Counted from the first letter of the stretch, positions 10,440-20,852 are shown. The stretch is DNA of 64,000 nt from Epiperipatus broadwayi (GCA_028023455.1 JAQFVV010012405.1:1449677-1513676), one strand, 5' to 3'. The notes: generated from the sequence alone by a model not told the origin. A program made the numbers and translations.

Positions 10440-11530
10440 AGAGATGGATTTAAATACAATCTTTATTGATCAAAGCATATCATTCAATTAATTCTTCAGC
10501 AGGTGAAAACATTTTCACTATTTTCCCTAGTGACAATTTGAATAAACAACTTGAAGCTGCATTAACTGCTGCAAGGAAAAAATGATAAAAGAATGCAATT
10601 GCCAAAGAAAAAAACTGAAAATGTAACAAATCAGTAATTTGAACTAAAATCACCAAAACAGCAATGGATATCCCTATTGAGAAATGACATTTTAAAGAAC
10701 CATCTACAAGTAAGAGTAAAAATTTATTACAGAATGAAAGATAATATTTGAGAGATGATAATTATACTTTGTCAAATATAGTTAAAAGAGAAGAAATGGA
10801 AACGACAGAACGTTTTAATGCTACATTTGCTAGATTAGCAAGCAGAAACATGCTTAAAACAGATAGTTATTATACAGTTGATGATGCTTTTTGTAAATAA
10901 TGCTAATCTTAAAAAAGTCTGTTAGAAAAATAGATGAAAAACTTGATGCAATAATGAATTTCAAGCAAATGGCAAAAATTTTAGCTAATTTGTTATTATT
11001 ACTCTAACATGTGTAAGCATCTTATTGCTGCTATAGGAAAAACTGCTTACCAAAGTTTACCAAGTCTCAATATTTGACTGAAGGCCATTGTCTTATTGTT
11101 CTGACATGAGATTGCTTCAGCAATGCCTGATGAAGATGTTTGGTATGAAATGCAAGCCATTAGAAAGGGCAGTATTAGAATGTTTCAAAATATAAAAAAA
11201 GATGTTTTTAGAAATTTGAAATATATATAGATGCTTATTGAAGCAATACCAGTAGACAAAGATATGGCTTCAATGTAAATTTTAAAAAGCTATTCTTTAA
11301 TATGATTCTGAATGGGCTGTGAATAAAGTTAATTGATTTAGCTAAATCAAATGTTCGGAAACTGGGACATTTACCCTTAGTATTTTGGAGAATACTTGAT
11401 GGTATGCTTGATGTAGAACCTAAATGATCTAATAAACCAGTGCAAGAAAACTATGAAGAATAGTGCAAAGAAATTCGTACAAAAATTATGACTTTTCCAA
11501 AATGTATATTTTTATTATTATTATTACCTA
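10440..11530 (+). other. Possible degenerate coding region of unknown origin
   Basis: Several short plus-strand stretches have balanced, protein-like codon content. Examples are REEMETTERFNATFARLAS near 10785-10845, MLKTDSYYTVDDAF next to it, AMPDEDVWYEMQAIRKGS near 11120-11180, and LGHLPLVFWRILDGMLDVE near 11360-11420. Stops and frame changes separate them. They could be the remains of a retrotransposed host gene or a transposon protein. I do not recognise the family and assign no function. The region ends about 130 bp before the dCMP deaminase pseudogene. Confidence 0.3.
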
Positions 11531-11663
11531 AAAACATTTTAAGATTGCATACATTCTGTTATATTCTTTGTTTAAACTGTGAATGATAAGATGATTAATA
11601 TTGCTTATTGTGACTATTGAACTTCTTTTAATGGGATTACAGTAATAAAACATTGGTGAAACT

Positions 11664-12141
11664 AAAAAAAGATCAAACACTGGTTGGCCAGGATTATTTT
11701 ATGTCTGCTTAACAAAGTAAAGATCCTAAATTACAGGTAGGAGCATGTATTGTCAATTCAGAAAATAAAAGAATAGAAATTGGATATAATGGATTGCCCA
11801 ATGATAACAGTGATGATCTTTTGCCTTGGATTTATGGTACAGATGATAAACTAAATACTAAATATCTTTATGTAGGCCATGTGGAAATGAATGTTATTTA
11901 GAATGAGAATTCAGGTAACGTTGAAGATTGCACCATATACATGGCTTTATTTCCCTGCAATTATTGTGCAAAATTATGTAATCAAGCAAGGATTAATGAA
12001 ATTATTTACATCTGATAAATATAAAGATACTCTGGAGACAAAAGATTATTGGATATGACAGGCATTAAATACATGTATTTTCAACTTTCACAGTCAGCAA
12101 TTATCAACTTTTCAACAATTAATACAGGCTCAAAATTAACA
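11664..12141 (+). pseudogene. DCTD-like: dCMP deaminase retropseudogene
   Basis: Deoxycytidylate deaminase converts dCMP to dUMP, feeding thymidylate synthesis in the cytosol. Here, without any intron, the frame reads KDQTLVGQDYFMSA, stop, then [43 protein letters not shown]. The zinc site follows as HVEMN (the usual H-A-E motif, with His and Glu kept) and FPCNYCAKL (both zinc-binding cysteines kept). After in-frame stops and a frameshift near 12010-12050, RLLDMTGIKYM and INFSTIN complete the C-terminal end. The extreme N-terminus is missing. Colinear coverage of nearly the whole enzyme without introns suggests a processed, retrotransposed copy. Stops and frameshift make it a pseudogene. Confidence 0.8.
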
Positions 12142-12279
12142 ATTTATATATTATTTTGTAAATACACTATATTCAATCTTTAAAAAAAGAAAGTGTTTTT
12201 TAAATGCGCAGTTTTTTTTTAAACACATAAAAAAAATTTTTTTATTATTTTAAAAAGTTATGTTTAAAAAAAATAAATT

Positions 12280-12475
12280 TTGCTATCCTCTATGATGATT
12301 TTATTTAATAATATTCTGAGATTTTGTGCGTGTGTGCGATATCTTAAGGATATTTACTATAATGTATCTTTTTTGCATATGTGTGGTCATGTGTATCAGT
12401 TGCTTGAGATGGAATGGAGAAGGAAGAGACTGAAAAATACTGAGTTCAAATCCGCCTATTTACATATATAAAAAA
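12280..12475 (+). repeat. Family D repeat fragment (tRNA-like)
   Basis: GTGTATCAGTTGCTTGAGAT followed by GACTGAAAAATACTGAGTTC and AAATCCGCC matches the order seen at 42370-42445 and, inverted, at 16565-16665. The end resembles a B box (GAGTTCAAATCC). Confidence 0.4.
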
Positions 12476-12479
12476 GATT

Positions 12480-13425
12480 CAGTATAAAATAAATTACATG
12501 CTGCCTTAGAATTACATAATGTTCTAAATATTAGCATATATCGTTTCAGAGTTCTGATAGTTTTTATATAAAATTATAAAGCTAAACAAATATAAAATAA
12601 GCATACCATGTAATATAAAAAGTAATTCATTTATTAATATACATCAAATAAATTATTTAAATCAAATTTACAGTAATATAAGAATGATTATAAAATTGTA
12701 AGATTATGATGAATATTTAAATTTAAACGAAACTATGATTTGTTTGAATTGAAAATACATATCCAGCACTCGAAATAAAGCTGGGTCTGGGTTCTTTTGC
12801 TATATCTTTATTGTTCTGCGTTTTTAATGAAATTTTTGAGATTTTATTTAAAATATTTGTAATATAGAATTATTAATGATTTCACCACAATTGAAATAAA
12901 ACAACTATATAAAAATAAATTGGAATCATTATCAATTATTTGAAAACAACATCAGGGATACATTTATGTTTGACCATTGTTAAGGAATATAGAAAAATAT
13001 ATTTTGAAATATTTTTGATCAAGAGTAGTTTAGTATAATGTATAATCTTTAAAGGATTAAAATTAAGTAAAAGTAATATTAATATTTAAATTTTTATTCC
13101 ATATTAGAATTCAATAAATTGAACATGATTTGTTAGAAATATAAGTTTACAACTAAAAATGCCTGTAAAAATCATGTTTAAATTTTGAAAATATAGAGAG
13201 AAAAAATTATAAAGTAGTAAAATATGTAAGCAGAACAATTTTTTTTTTTTATAGGCTGGTTGTTAATATTATTGTTAAAAGCAAATTTTAAAATGTTTGT
13301 TGTTTGAACTTGATTTGTAAAACTTGAACAAATTTCTATTAACTGATCTTTAAATTGAAATTTAAAACTGTATTTATTATTTTTTTAAATATCACAAAAA
13401 ATTATGTACTACTATAATATTTCTG
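12480..13425. other. AT-rich sequence, nothing recognised
   Basis: Homopolymer-rich spacer between the family D fragment and the hammerhead-bearing array. No coding frame was seen. Confidence 0.4.
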
Positions 13426-13520
13426 TAGTATAATTTTCATTACACCACTTTCCTACAAAATAGTAATTGCTTTCTATCTGCTTTTAACACCTCGAGGAGG
13501 GGTGTAATCATAAACCTATG

Positions 13521-13593
13521 ACCCAAGATATGTGAAAAAGATGTATGATCACCAAGATGCACATTTCATGTTGAACCAGCACTCATCAGTTGG
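13521..13593 (-). ncRNA. Hammerhead-ribozyme-like motif, family C unit 1
   Basis: Read on the minus strand: helix I strand CCAA (13593-13590), core CTGATGA (13589-13583), stem-loop II GTGCTG-GTT-CAACAT with one mismatch and one G-U pair, and core GAAA (13567-13564). Helix III strand ATGTG pairs with CATAT over 5 bp including one G-U. Cleavage triplet ATC ends at 13527, followed by helix I strand TTGG. This is the order of a type I hammerhead. All core residues required by the consensus CUGANGA / GAA / NUH are present. Activity is not shown. Confidence 0.55.
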
Positions 13594-13886
13594 CCTAGAT
13601 CACAATCTCTTAAAATATATATTTATCAATTTTCAGTATATGTAGATAGTGAATTACTACAATTTAATTGATGTGTCAAAGTTACTGTCCTCACAACTTT
13701 GACACAAACCACTTGATAGAAGTATATTAACAATTTTTACTAGTCATATATTATCCACTTAATGAATATAATTCTATCAAATGCTTTGTGTCAAAGTTGT
13801 GAGGGCAGTAAGTTTGACACATCAATTAAAGTGTAGTAATTGGCTATATACATATAGATAAAGACATGTCAGAGATCGTGATCAGG

Positions 13887-13957
13887 ATGAACTGATGGGT
13901 GTTGGTTCATTATGAAATGTGCATCTTGAGGATCATAACTTTTTCATGTCTTTGATC
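13887..13957 (+). ncRNA. Mutated hammerhead-like motif, family C unit 2
   Basis: The same layout as unit 1, but the core reads CTGATGG at 13892-13898, changing the invariant last A. GAAA is at 13914-13917, and the presumed cleavage residue is C13950, after a helix III strand CATGT. The core substitution predicts loss of self-cleavage. Confidence 0.45.
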
Positions 13958-14237
13958 ATATGTTTATGATTACACCCCTCCACAAAATGTTAAACGAGGA
14001 TAGAAAAGAGCCCCTATCTTGTATGAAAGTGGTGTGGTGAAGATTACACTACTGAAATATTTATTCATTAAGTGGATAATCTCTAGTCTAATATATGACT
14101 AATATTATACTTCCAGCTAGATGTGTGTGTCAAAGTTGTGAGAGCAGTAAGTTTGACACATCAATTAAACTGTGGTAATTGGCTATCTATATATATTGAA
14201 CAGTGAAAAGGATATGTATAAGAGATTGTGATCTGGG

Positions 14238-14306
14238 CCAACTTATGAGTGCTGTTTCACATGAAACGTGTCTTAGAAATCATACATCTTTTTCACATCT
14301 TTGGTC
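14238..14306 (+). ncRNA. Mutated hammerhead-like motif, family C unit 3
   Basis: The core reads CTTATGA at 14242-14248, an invariant G changed to T. GAAA is at 14263-14266, helix III strand CACAT is at 14294-14298, cleavage residue C is at 14299, and then TTTGGTC follows. Its distance from the unit 2 cleavage residue is 349 nt. The core change predicts an inactive ribozyme. Confidence 0.45.
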
Positions 14307-14459
14307 ATATGTTTATGATTACACCCCTCCACAAGGTGTTATAAGTGAACAGAAACCAATCTTGTCTGAAAGTGATATAGTGAAAATTATACTACAGAAA
14401 TATTATTCATTAAGAGGATAACTTCTATATAATATATGACTAATAAAAATTATTATGTA

Positions 14460-15590
14460 CTATTATGTTTAAATGACTGCTACTGACCATACTTCTGTTT
14501 CAGCATTGCTTTCAAATTTCTTAAGTCGTATTTTTAAAAATAAAACATATTCAGAAAAAAACTAAATGAAATCATGAAAATATTTTTTCTAATAATTATA
14601 AGCATATCATCAATATTTAAAAAAGTATGCTGATCACTAAAGATGTGTACAATTAGCTTCTCAATTGTTCTCTAACAATCAGATCCTTGTACATGAGATT
14701 AGGCTACTTTATAGCATATTTTGGCTGTAGACTTCTGCCCCTTTCAGAATTTTTTTAAATAAATCACTAAAGTTTCTATTGCCAAAATGAATGCAAAACT
14801 AACAGAATAGCACTGCTGGTAGATGCAGAAGAATGAAGGCAAGCTGAAAAACAATCAATACCACCTCCACTAACCTCCAGGTGAGAAATTTGGATTTATT
14901 AATAATCAAATCAATCAAATGGATTTAGTGTTTGAAAATAATTAGGTACCTGCCAAAATTTATTTATATTGTGTAGCTTCTATATAATAATATAAAAAGA
15001 AACATTATTATTGGTGAAAAATCTGAAATATTTGAAAGGAAACTTTATGACAGACAGATAACATGAACAAGCACTGTTTTCCATTTTTATGACAGCAGGG
15101 TTCAAAACAGTTCATCAAACCAAACTATTTATATTATTCTATTTCTGGCACTCATAGACAATAGTGCTTATTAAATCCTTATTCAATGCTAACCTGACTA
15201 GTCTCTGACTTACAGCCTTTATGAATAAAGTTGTGAATATAAATCAAATGCATTTGAATATTTAGATCTAATGCAATTTCATCCAAAGCAACTTTTCATT
15301 ACCAAGTTATCAGCATAAGATTTCAAAAGCATATTATTTTAAATGCAAGCCAATTTGTTTGCATAGTTAAATAGATCTAATTGATGTAAATAATTTGTAT
15401 ATTTTAAAGTTCTCATTTTTTGAGTAACTGTTAGCATCTTTTATCCTTTGATCATAATTGATATTAAAAAATCACATTATCTCAAATAACATAATGCAAC
15501 TGAAAAAGTACTGTGACATCTGGGCTAATGTGATTTATTTTTTTAGATATAACAGTTTGTTGGTTATCTCATGAACAGTCATCGGGTTAT
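14460..15590. other. AT-rich sequence with one diverged family A copy
   Basis: The part at 15095-15290 carries TAAATCCTTATTCAATGCTA, CTGACTAGTCTCTGACTTAC and TTAGATCTAATGCAATTTC, a weak match to family A. Nothing else is recognised. Confidence 0.4.
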
Positions 15591-15599
15591 AATATAGGA

Positions 15600-16130
15600 A
15601 TAATGATGGAATTTTTATGTAAACCAATTAAAAACAAGGACTTCATCTTCTTGACTTCTGGATCAACAATATGATGATTTCTATTATTGCCAATTCAGAG
15701 GATGATTTAGAGAATGTTCTTAAGATTTTGAATGCAATTCGTAAAGATTGTTTTATGTTCAAAAACTCAAGTACTTTATCGTCCAGTGAGTAAAAAAAAT
15801 CTTCAGCAGCTTTTAGTGGAAGATTAATTTAAAAACAGGAATCATTTTAAATATGTGGTAGTTTTTTGGTAGAAAGACAGACTAGGATGTTGGGATGACT
15901 ACAAATTCTAATGTGCAACTATTGCATTTACCAAATTAAAAAATAAGCTATGGCTGAGGATAAAACAATCAAAAGCTATAATTAAGCTAATTACTAAGTT
16001 CATATAGATAAAAAAAATTATTGCAAAAATTAGAATATTGCATCCCAAAATGAAAAAGAGACTAAAAACCCAGCATGTGGTATATGCAGATGTATTTGTG
16101 TTTCAAGAAATCGTTTGTATAGCCAACCAA
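15600..16130 (+). pseudogene. LINE reverse transcriptase fragment, decayed
   Basis: Short plus-strand frames read ISIIANSEDDLENVLKILNA near 15670-15740, then ayCFMFKNSK and FFGRKTD-like residues, then CATIAFTKLKNKL near 15920-15960. The order matches the part of a LINE reverse transcriptase from the catalytic loop (A-N-S-E-D-D-L) to the downstream Y-L-G and R-I-A-I-A-K motifs. Stops separate the pieces. It is not the same family as the RTE copy at 1115-2340. Confidence 0.5.
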
Positions 16131-16564
16131 AACTCTAAATTTAAGTCGCTTCTTTTTTCTCTATTTTTTTTCTTTTTCTAGAACTAGAATGGAAACACTT
16201 CTTTCTGAATGATGATGATTAATTAATGTATTTGTTATATATGATAATTCAAAAAAAATATTTTTATTCACAGCCTTTCTAATCTTGTAGTTTTTAATTT
16301 CATTTCTTTTAAAATGAAAATGAGAGCTGAGTAAGCTTGCAGTTCCTCTTCCATTTTGATTAGAAATTTGCATATAAACAGTTCTACAAGTTTGCTACTA
16401 GATATGTTTTCACTATTAAAATTGAGCTCTTTTGCTGCCTGGTGTCAAAACTGTAGTTTATATGATTTCTATGAATCCATTTGGTAATATCTATTGGAAA
16501 TAAAAAGATCAATGAATTTACAATAACTATTAGTACATTGTACATGCTTAAACCTGCATTTATA

Positions 16565-16665
16565 TATGTAATATATGCGGGTTCGAACTCAGACTTTCAC
16601 ACGACCCATCACTCTTACTGCCATCTCATATTGCTGACCCACCTGATCACACACATGTTGAAAAG
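16565..16665 (-). repeat. Family D tRNA-like repeat
   Basis: On the minus strand TGGGTCAGCAATATGAGATG is followed about 55 bp later by GAGTTCGAACCCG, a good B box. The first motif has A-box-like character. It lies 3' of the hammerhead-like motif at 16676-16720 on the same strand, so ribozyme and tRNA-like part may belong to one repeat. Confidence 0.5.
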
Positions 16666-16675
16666 ATAAATAACC

Positions 16676-16720
16676 ACCAATATATGTATTTCATGCTAAA
16701 CCAGCAATCATCAGTAGGTC
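16676..16720 (-). ncRNA. Compact hammerhead-ribozyme-like motif
   Basis: Read on the minus strand: helix I strand ACCTA (16719-16715), core CTGATGA (16714-16708), stem II TGCT-GGTTT-AGCA flanked by T residues, core GAAA (16692-16689). A very short helix III has ATA paired with TAT around a 2-nt loop. Cleavage triplet ATA ends at 16681, followed by helix I strand TTGGT, which pairs with ACCTA with one mismatch. Type I hammerheads with an extremely short helix III are known from Penelope-like elements and retrozymes. The core is consensus and could be active. Confidence 0.55.
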
Positions 16721-16744
16721 TAGATTACTATCCTCACACATATA

Positions 16745-17260
16745 TATAATCAGTACTCAGCTTTATATTAAGATAGCCAATATTTATACTTTAATGGACA
16801 GGCTTCATTCACAAACTATATCTAATGACAGACTTCTATTAATGAGACTCATATTCTTTTTTTTAATTCACTGCTTGAATGACTTCTAACATAAAATATC
16901 ATTGTCCAGTGTATTTTAGTGCTTCAATACGATTTTAATTTCATTAAGTTTTCCTTGATTTATTATTAACGTATTCCAGAGTGAAATTATTTCTTTTCAG
17001 TTTTGATTTTTCTTTTCTCCATAGCAATTTCAGCACCTATAATTATGCCCAATAGTTTTATTCAAGTATATCATCCTTAGCAGTTCCTTAGTAATATGTT
17101 GAGTGCCTTCTAACATTAGAAATTCATCATTCTATTTTTCTGGATTTTCAATGTAAGATAAAATAGTGAACAGTTTGTTGTCAAAAACCATTGCCTATAG
17201 CATTCTGTACCATCTCATTCAATATAAATATCAATAAAATCAAAATAAGAACTAAAGAAG
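16745..17260. other. AT-rich spacer, nothing recognised
   Basis: No gene or repeat was recognised between the family D and hammerhead repeat and the trinucleotide microsatellite. Confidence 0.4.
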
Positions 17261-17261
<1 letters not shown>

Positions 17262-17338
<77 letters not shown>

Positions 17339-17348
17339 TATTATTATT
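17262..17348. repeat. (TAA)n microsatellite at the 3' end of a LINE
   Basis: About 25 uninterrupted TAA/AAT units are followed by a short TTATTATT inversion. It directly abuts the 3' end of the minus-strand LINE at 17350-19700, so it is best read as the grown simple-repeat tail of that LINE. The poly-tyrosine open frame across it has no meaning. Confidence 0.85.
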
Positions 17349-17349
17349 T

Positions 17350-19700
17350 ATTAATTTATTACACAATATACAAAAAATAAAATAACTCCAAATAAGAAGA
17401 GACTTGTACGAGGAGTTATTCATCATCATTAATAGTGCTATGTTCTATGAACAGGGCCAGAGATCAGTCACGGAGCTAATTCATCTATTTCTCCATTCTG
17501 TTCTGTCCATGGTATAGATTTTCAATTCCACATATCTATTCCCATTTCATATATCATCCAACAAGGTCAACCTTTCTTTCTTCTTGTTTCCATTTTCCAT
17601 TCCCTCCAAAATATATAAAGTAATCTCTCTTCTTACTATATTTCCAATTCAGTTCCTCTTTCTTTCTCTAATTTCTTCACTCAATCTTCCTTTTTTATTT
17701 AATCTTTCCAAAACTTCTTCATTTATCATTTTATTCATCCAATTAATTTTATCCATTCTTCCCCATGACTATATCTCAAAGACTTTCAATCTGTTCCAAA
17801 TTCTTTTACTCATTGTCCATGTTTAACAACCATAGAATAATATATTCCACACAATCTTTTTCTTAATTCTCTCCTGAAAAGTTCACAAAATATTTTCTTT
17901 CTCTTGACAAATGCCTCCTTTATCAATGTATCCTTCTTTTAAATTCATATTCATTTCTTCCATGCTCAACAAATGACTCATTTACCTGTTCAACCACATT
18001 ATCATGAATATAAACTTATATTCTTTTTGATTCCTTCCTATCCATAAACACTTGGTCTTTTCAATATTTCCATATAACCTTCCAATTTATTCATATTCTG
18101 AAGATTCTTTACATTCTCAGCTATAAGACCCATATCATCTGCAAATATAAATTTTATTATTTTACCTCCAATATTAACTCCACCTCAGTTTTCTAATATT
18201 TCTTCTAAAAAACATTAAAAAGCACAGATGACATATGATCTTGTCTAACTCCCCTTTCTACTCACTTATTCAGTCTCATTATTGTCCAATATGTTTCATA
18301 TTCTTTGACCAGTATACATATTCCAAATCAAGCTGCTCTCTTTTCAAAATACTTCTTTATTTTTCAAAATGGTCATTAGTTTATTGCAGATTACTCTACC
18401 AAATGCTATTTCAAATTCTCAAAACATATACCGATTCCTTTATCTTTTTCAATATATCTCTCTGCAATTGTTTGAACATCACAATCGTATCTCTTGTACT
18501 ATTCCCCTCTCCGAAAAGCAAACTGTTCTTCTCCAATATAATACTCTATTTTCCCATAAATTCTTTGACTTAAATTCTCAAATAATATTTCTGAAGCAAA
18601 ATAATAAACTTATTGCCCTGTATTTTTCACATCTAATAGCCTTTTTCATTTTAGCAATTGGAGTGATTATAATCCTCAAGAAACCATTAGGCCAAACATT
18701 CCTTCATAATACTTTCTCCATCTCTTTTAAAAATCCTGTAGGTATTGTATCAAAACTGATAGCTTTACCATTTTTCATTACTTTAATTAAATTACTCCAT
18801 CTATCAATATATCCATGCTTGTTCATCTACTTTAACATCTTCTTCACTTTTAAGTTCATAATAAATTGTATCATTTTCTTGTCTAAGCAGATATTAAAGA
18901 TATTCTTTCAATCTTTTCAATATATCATCACTATCAATTAATCTATTTCTATTCTCATCAGCTATTTCAGTCATTAACCATTTCTTTTTTTCTCCAAATA
19001 AAATTTTTTACTTCTATCAAGCACTTCTATCTTTCTACATTTTTATTTCATTTTTCTTTAGCTAAATCTGTTCTCTCCTTACTTCATTATTCATTTTTCT
19101 ATATGCTCTTTGACCTTTCTCATTGTCAACAATAATTACTGTCATCTTTTTCAACATATCTTCTGTTTTCCAAGGTTGTTTAGCTTTCCTAATTAAAGAG
19201 TTCCTATCACATTTTTGCCATTTTTAATATTCCCTCTTTAATCTTACATTAATATTTATAAAAATCATTAATATAATCCTGACCTACATCAATCTTTTTT
19301 ATTATGTTTTCACATATAAAACCAAGCCATCCTTCCTCCATCTCTTTCAATTTATCCAAGTCCCACCTTATATAATAACTTTCGGTTCTTTTCATCCTTT
19401 TTAATTTTAACTTTAATTTACTCTAACCATAATATTATAATCAGAGTTTATATCATCATCAGACAAAGCAGGTGAACTCTTAATAGCATTCTTAAATCTA
19501 TCCTGCATTAATATATAGTATATCTGATATCTTTATCACTTGGAGCTTTTTATGGATATAATCCTTTACAACTATTCTCCTTACAAAATTCCACAAGCTG
19601 ACTGACTACCTCTTTCAATCTTTTTTCCAATACCATTATTCCCAACAATTTTTCAAAATTCCAAAATTAATTACAAAAATATATATATTAATCATTTTTC
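17350..19700 (-). pseudogene. Near-full-length LINE (endonuclease to 3' tail), decayed
   Basis: On the minus strand the order is endonuclease end, reverse transcriptase, C-terminal tail. Near 19600-19450, VVSQLVEFCKENSCKGLYP and KAPSDKDIRYTIY fit the end of an RTE/APE-type endonuclease. Near 18790-18570, TIPTGFLKEMEKVL, ITPIAKMKKAIRCEKYRAIS and LLFCFRNII fit the start of the reverse transcriptase. FERGVRQDHMSSVLFNVF-like residues lie near 18280-18200. The catalytic region near 18150-18080 reads FADDMGLIAENVKNLQNMNK in pieces. The tail GNGKWKQEERKVDLV and LALFIEHSTINDDE lie near 17600-17420. Stops and shifts occur throughout. The 190-codon and 112-codon plus-strand frames here are antisense shadows. 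Confidence 0.75.
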
Positions 19701-20250
19701 TTTTTCAATGTCTTCTTGTTATTCCAAACATGCATCTCTCCACAATTCTTTGAGTATTCCAAAGTGTCTGTATTTTTCTTCTAGTAAGTGTCCAAGTCTC
19801 AGAACCATAAGTAAGAACTGATAAAACACGTTTATTAAAAATCTTCCTTCTCAAATACATAGGTGTGTTTCCTTACAATATTAAGTTATTTCTACCAAAA
19901 GCAATTCAACCAAGTTGAATTCTATGATTAATTTCATTCATTATGTTTCCATCTATAGTAATAATCTGACCAAGATATTTACAGTAGTTAACTTCTAATT
20001 CATCAATATATCAATTTTTTGAGAAACTCTATAGATTATTACTTTAGTCTTTTTAACATTTATCTTTAGTCTTACTTTCTTACTTTTATCTGATAACTCT
20101 TGCAACATTTCTTGAAGCTCCGAAGCATTATTTACAAAAACAACTACACCATCTGCAAAATCTAAACGTCTTAAATAATCTCCATTTGCTTTTATTCCCT
20201 TAGTTTCCCATTTTAATCCACAAAATACTTCTTGCAAAACTTCTGTGAAA
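19690..20250 (-). pseudogene. RTE-like LINE, inverted 5' part of a twin-primed insertion
   Basis: An 80-codon minus-strand frame (20237 to 19995) contains FCGLKWETKGIKANGDYLR, LDFADGVVVFVNNASELQEM and LSDKSKKVRLKINVKKTKV. This is the RTE reverse transcriptase region with one catalytic Asp still in place (F-A-D-G). Further along, broken frames continue through INxIIEFNLVE and LLMVLRLGHLL equivalents to RDACLE near 19710. The rest of the same element follows at once in opposite orientation at 20250-20520. Confidence 0.8.
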
Positions 20251-20520
20251 AAATTTGGAGATATGAAAGAAATAAGAAACTTGGGCTTAACATATTGCTA
20301 GAAGAGATGATAATAGATGAGAGGTTGAAATCTTAAACTGGATTCCAAGAGATTGTAAAAGACCTAGAAAGAGACCACATGTAAGATGGATAGATGAAAT
20401 AAGGAAGTATGCTGGATAATATGGAGAAAAGAGTCTAAAGATCAGAAATGCATTGAACTTGGAAAGACCTTTATCCTGCAGAGGATTGATATCAGTTGAA
20501 AATGACGATGATGATAATTT
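20250..20520 (+). pseudogene. RTE-like LINE, sense 3' end of the same insertion
   Basis: LLEEMIIDERLKS and DGFQEIVKDLERDHM-like codons, then GCATTGAACTTGGAAAGACC, CCTGCAGAGGATTGATATCA and a GACGATGATGATAA tail match the 3' ends of the RTE copies at 2130-2340 (plus) and 49265-49500 (minus). With 19690-20250 it forms one insertion whose 5' part is inverted. About 20 codons present between these blocks in the copy at 49504-49893 are missing here, the usual small deletion at a twin-priming junction. Confidence 0.75.
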
Positions 20521-20521
20521 A

Positions 20522-20640
20522 TTAATTATATGCAAAACATACAGCAAATAAATTTACACAGATTAACAATAAATAAAAAGATATATGCAGTACGGTGTCA
20601 TGTGCACAACATACAGGCAATAAATTCACAAAAATTAATA
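20522..20640. repeat. Imperfect short tandem repeat after the LINE 3' end
   Basis: GCAAAACATACAGCAAATAA and the related CACAACATACAGGCAATAAA recur about 80 bp apart, each followed by ATTCACA/TTTACACA and AATTAATAATA-type sequence. It starts right at the LINE 3' tail. Confidence 0.45.
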
Positions 20641-20852
20641 ATATTAATAATATATATATATTATTAAAAACAGTTTTATTTAATTTGAGGAATAATGTAG
20701 TAAAAAAAATTTTCTTCTTGGCCCACAATTTGATTGATACCTTGAACTTGAACTAAAATTTTGTGGTGTCCATAAGAATTAACTAATTTATGGATCATAC
20801 TCATTTTTCTTTCAAATTAAATGGACCAACTCAAATTATGGTCGGTATTCAT

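Larger units (their letters stand above)
13427..14455. repeat. Family C array: one inverted and two direct units with ribozyme-like cores
   Basis: Unit 1 (13427-13757) is the reverse complement of unit 2 (about 13765-14110). Unit 3 (about 14115-14455) directly follows unit 2 in the same orientation. The shared anchor GTGTCAAAGTTGTGAG is at 13788 and 14127, a period of 339 bp. Each unit carries a motif with CTGATGA or a mutated form, then GAAA, then a TTTATGATTACACCCCTC block, and ends with ATTCATTAAG-GGATAA. The 72-codon frame at 14203-14421 is incidental to the repeat. A further single copy is at 60125-60335. Tandem units with a hammerhead-like core resemble retrozymes. Confidence 0.7.

Noticed and set aside
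11126-11156. CTGATGA followed by GAAA on the plus strand
   Set aside because: No stem II forms between the two motifs, and the sequence lies in a protein-like stretch.
17181-17429. 82-codon minus-strand frame with a poly-tyrosine run
   Set aside because: The run is the (TAA)n microsatellite read in frame, not a protein.
18235-18941. 112-codon and 190-codon plus-strand open frames
   Set aside because: They are antisense to the minus-strand LINE reverse transcriptase, which explains the sequence better.
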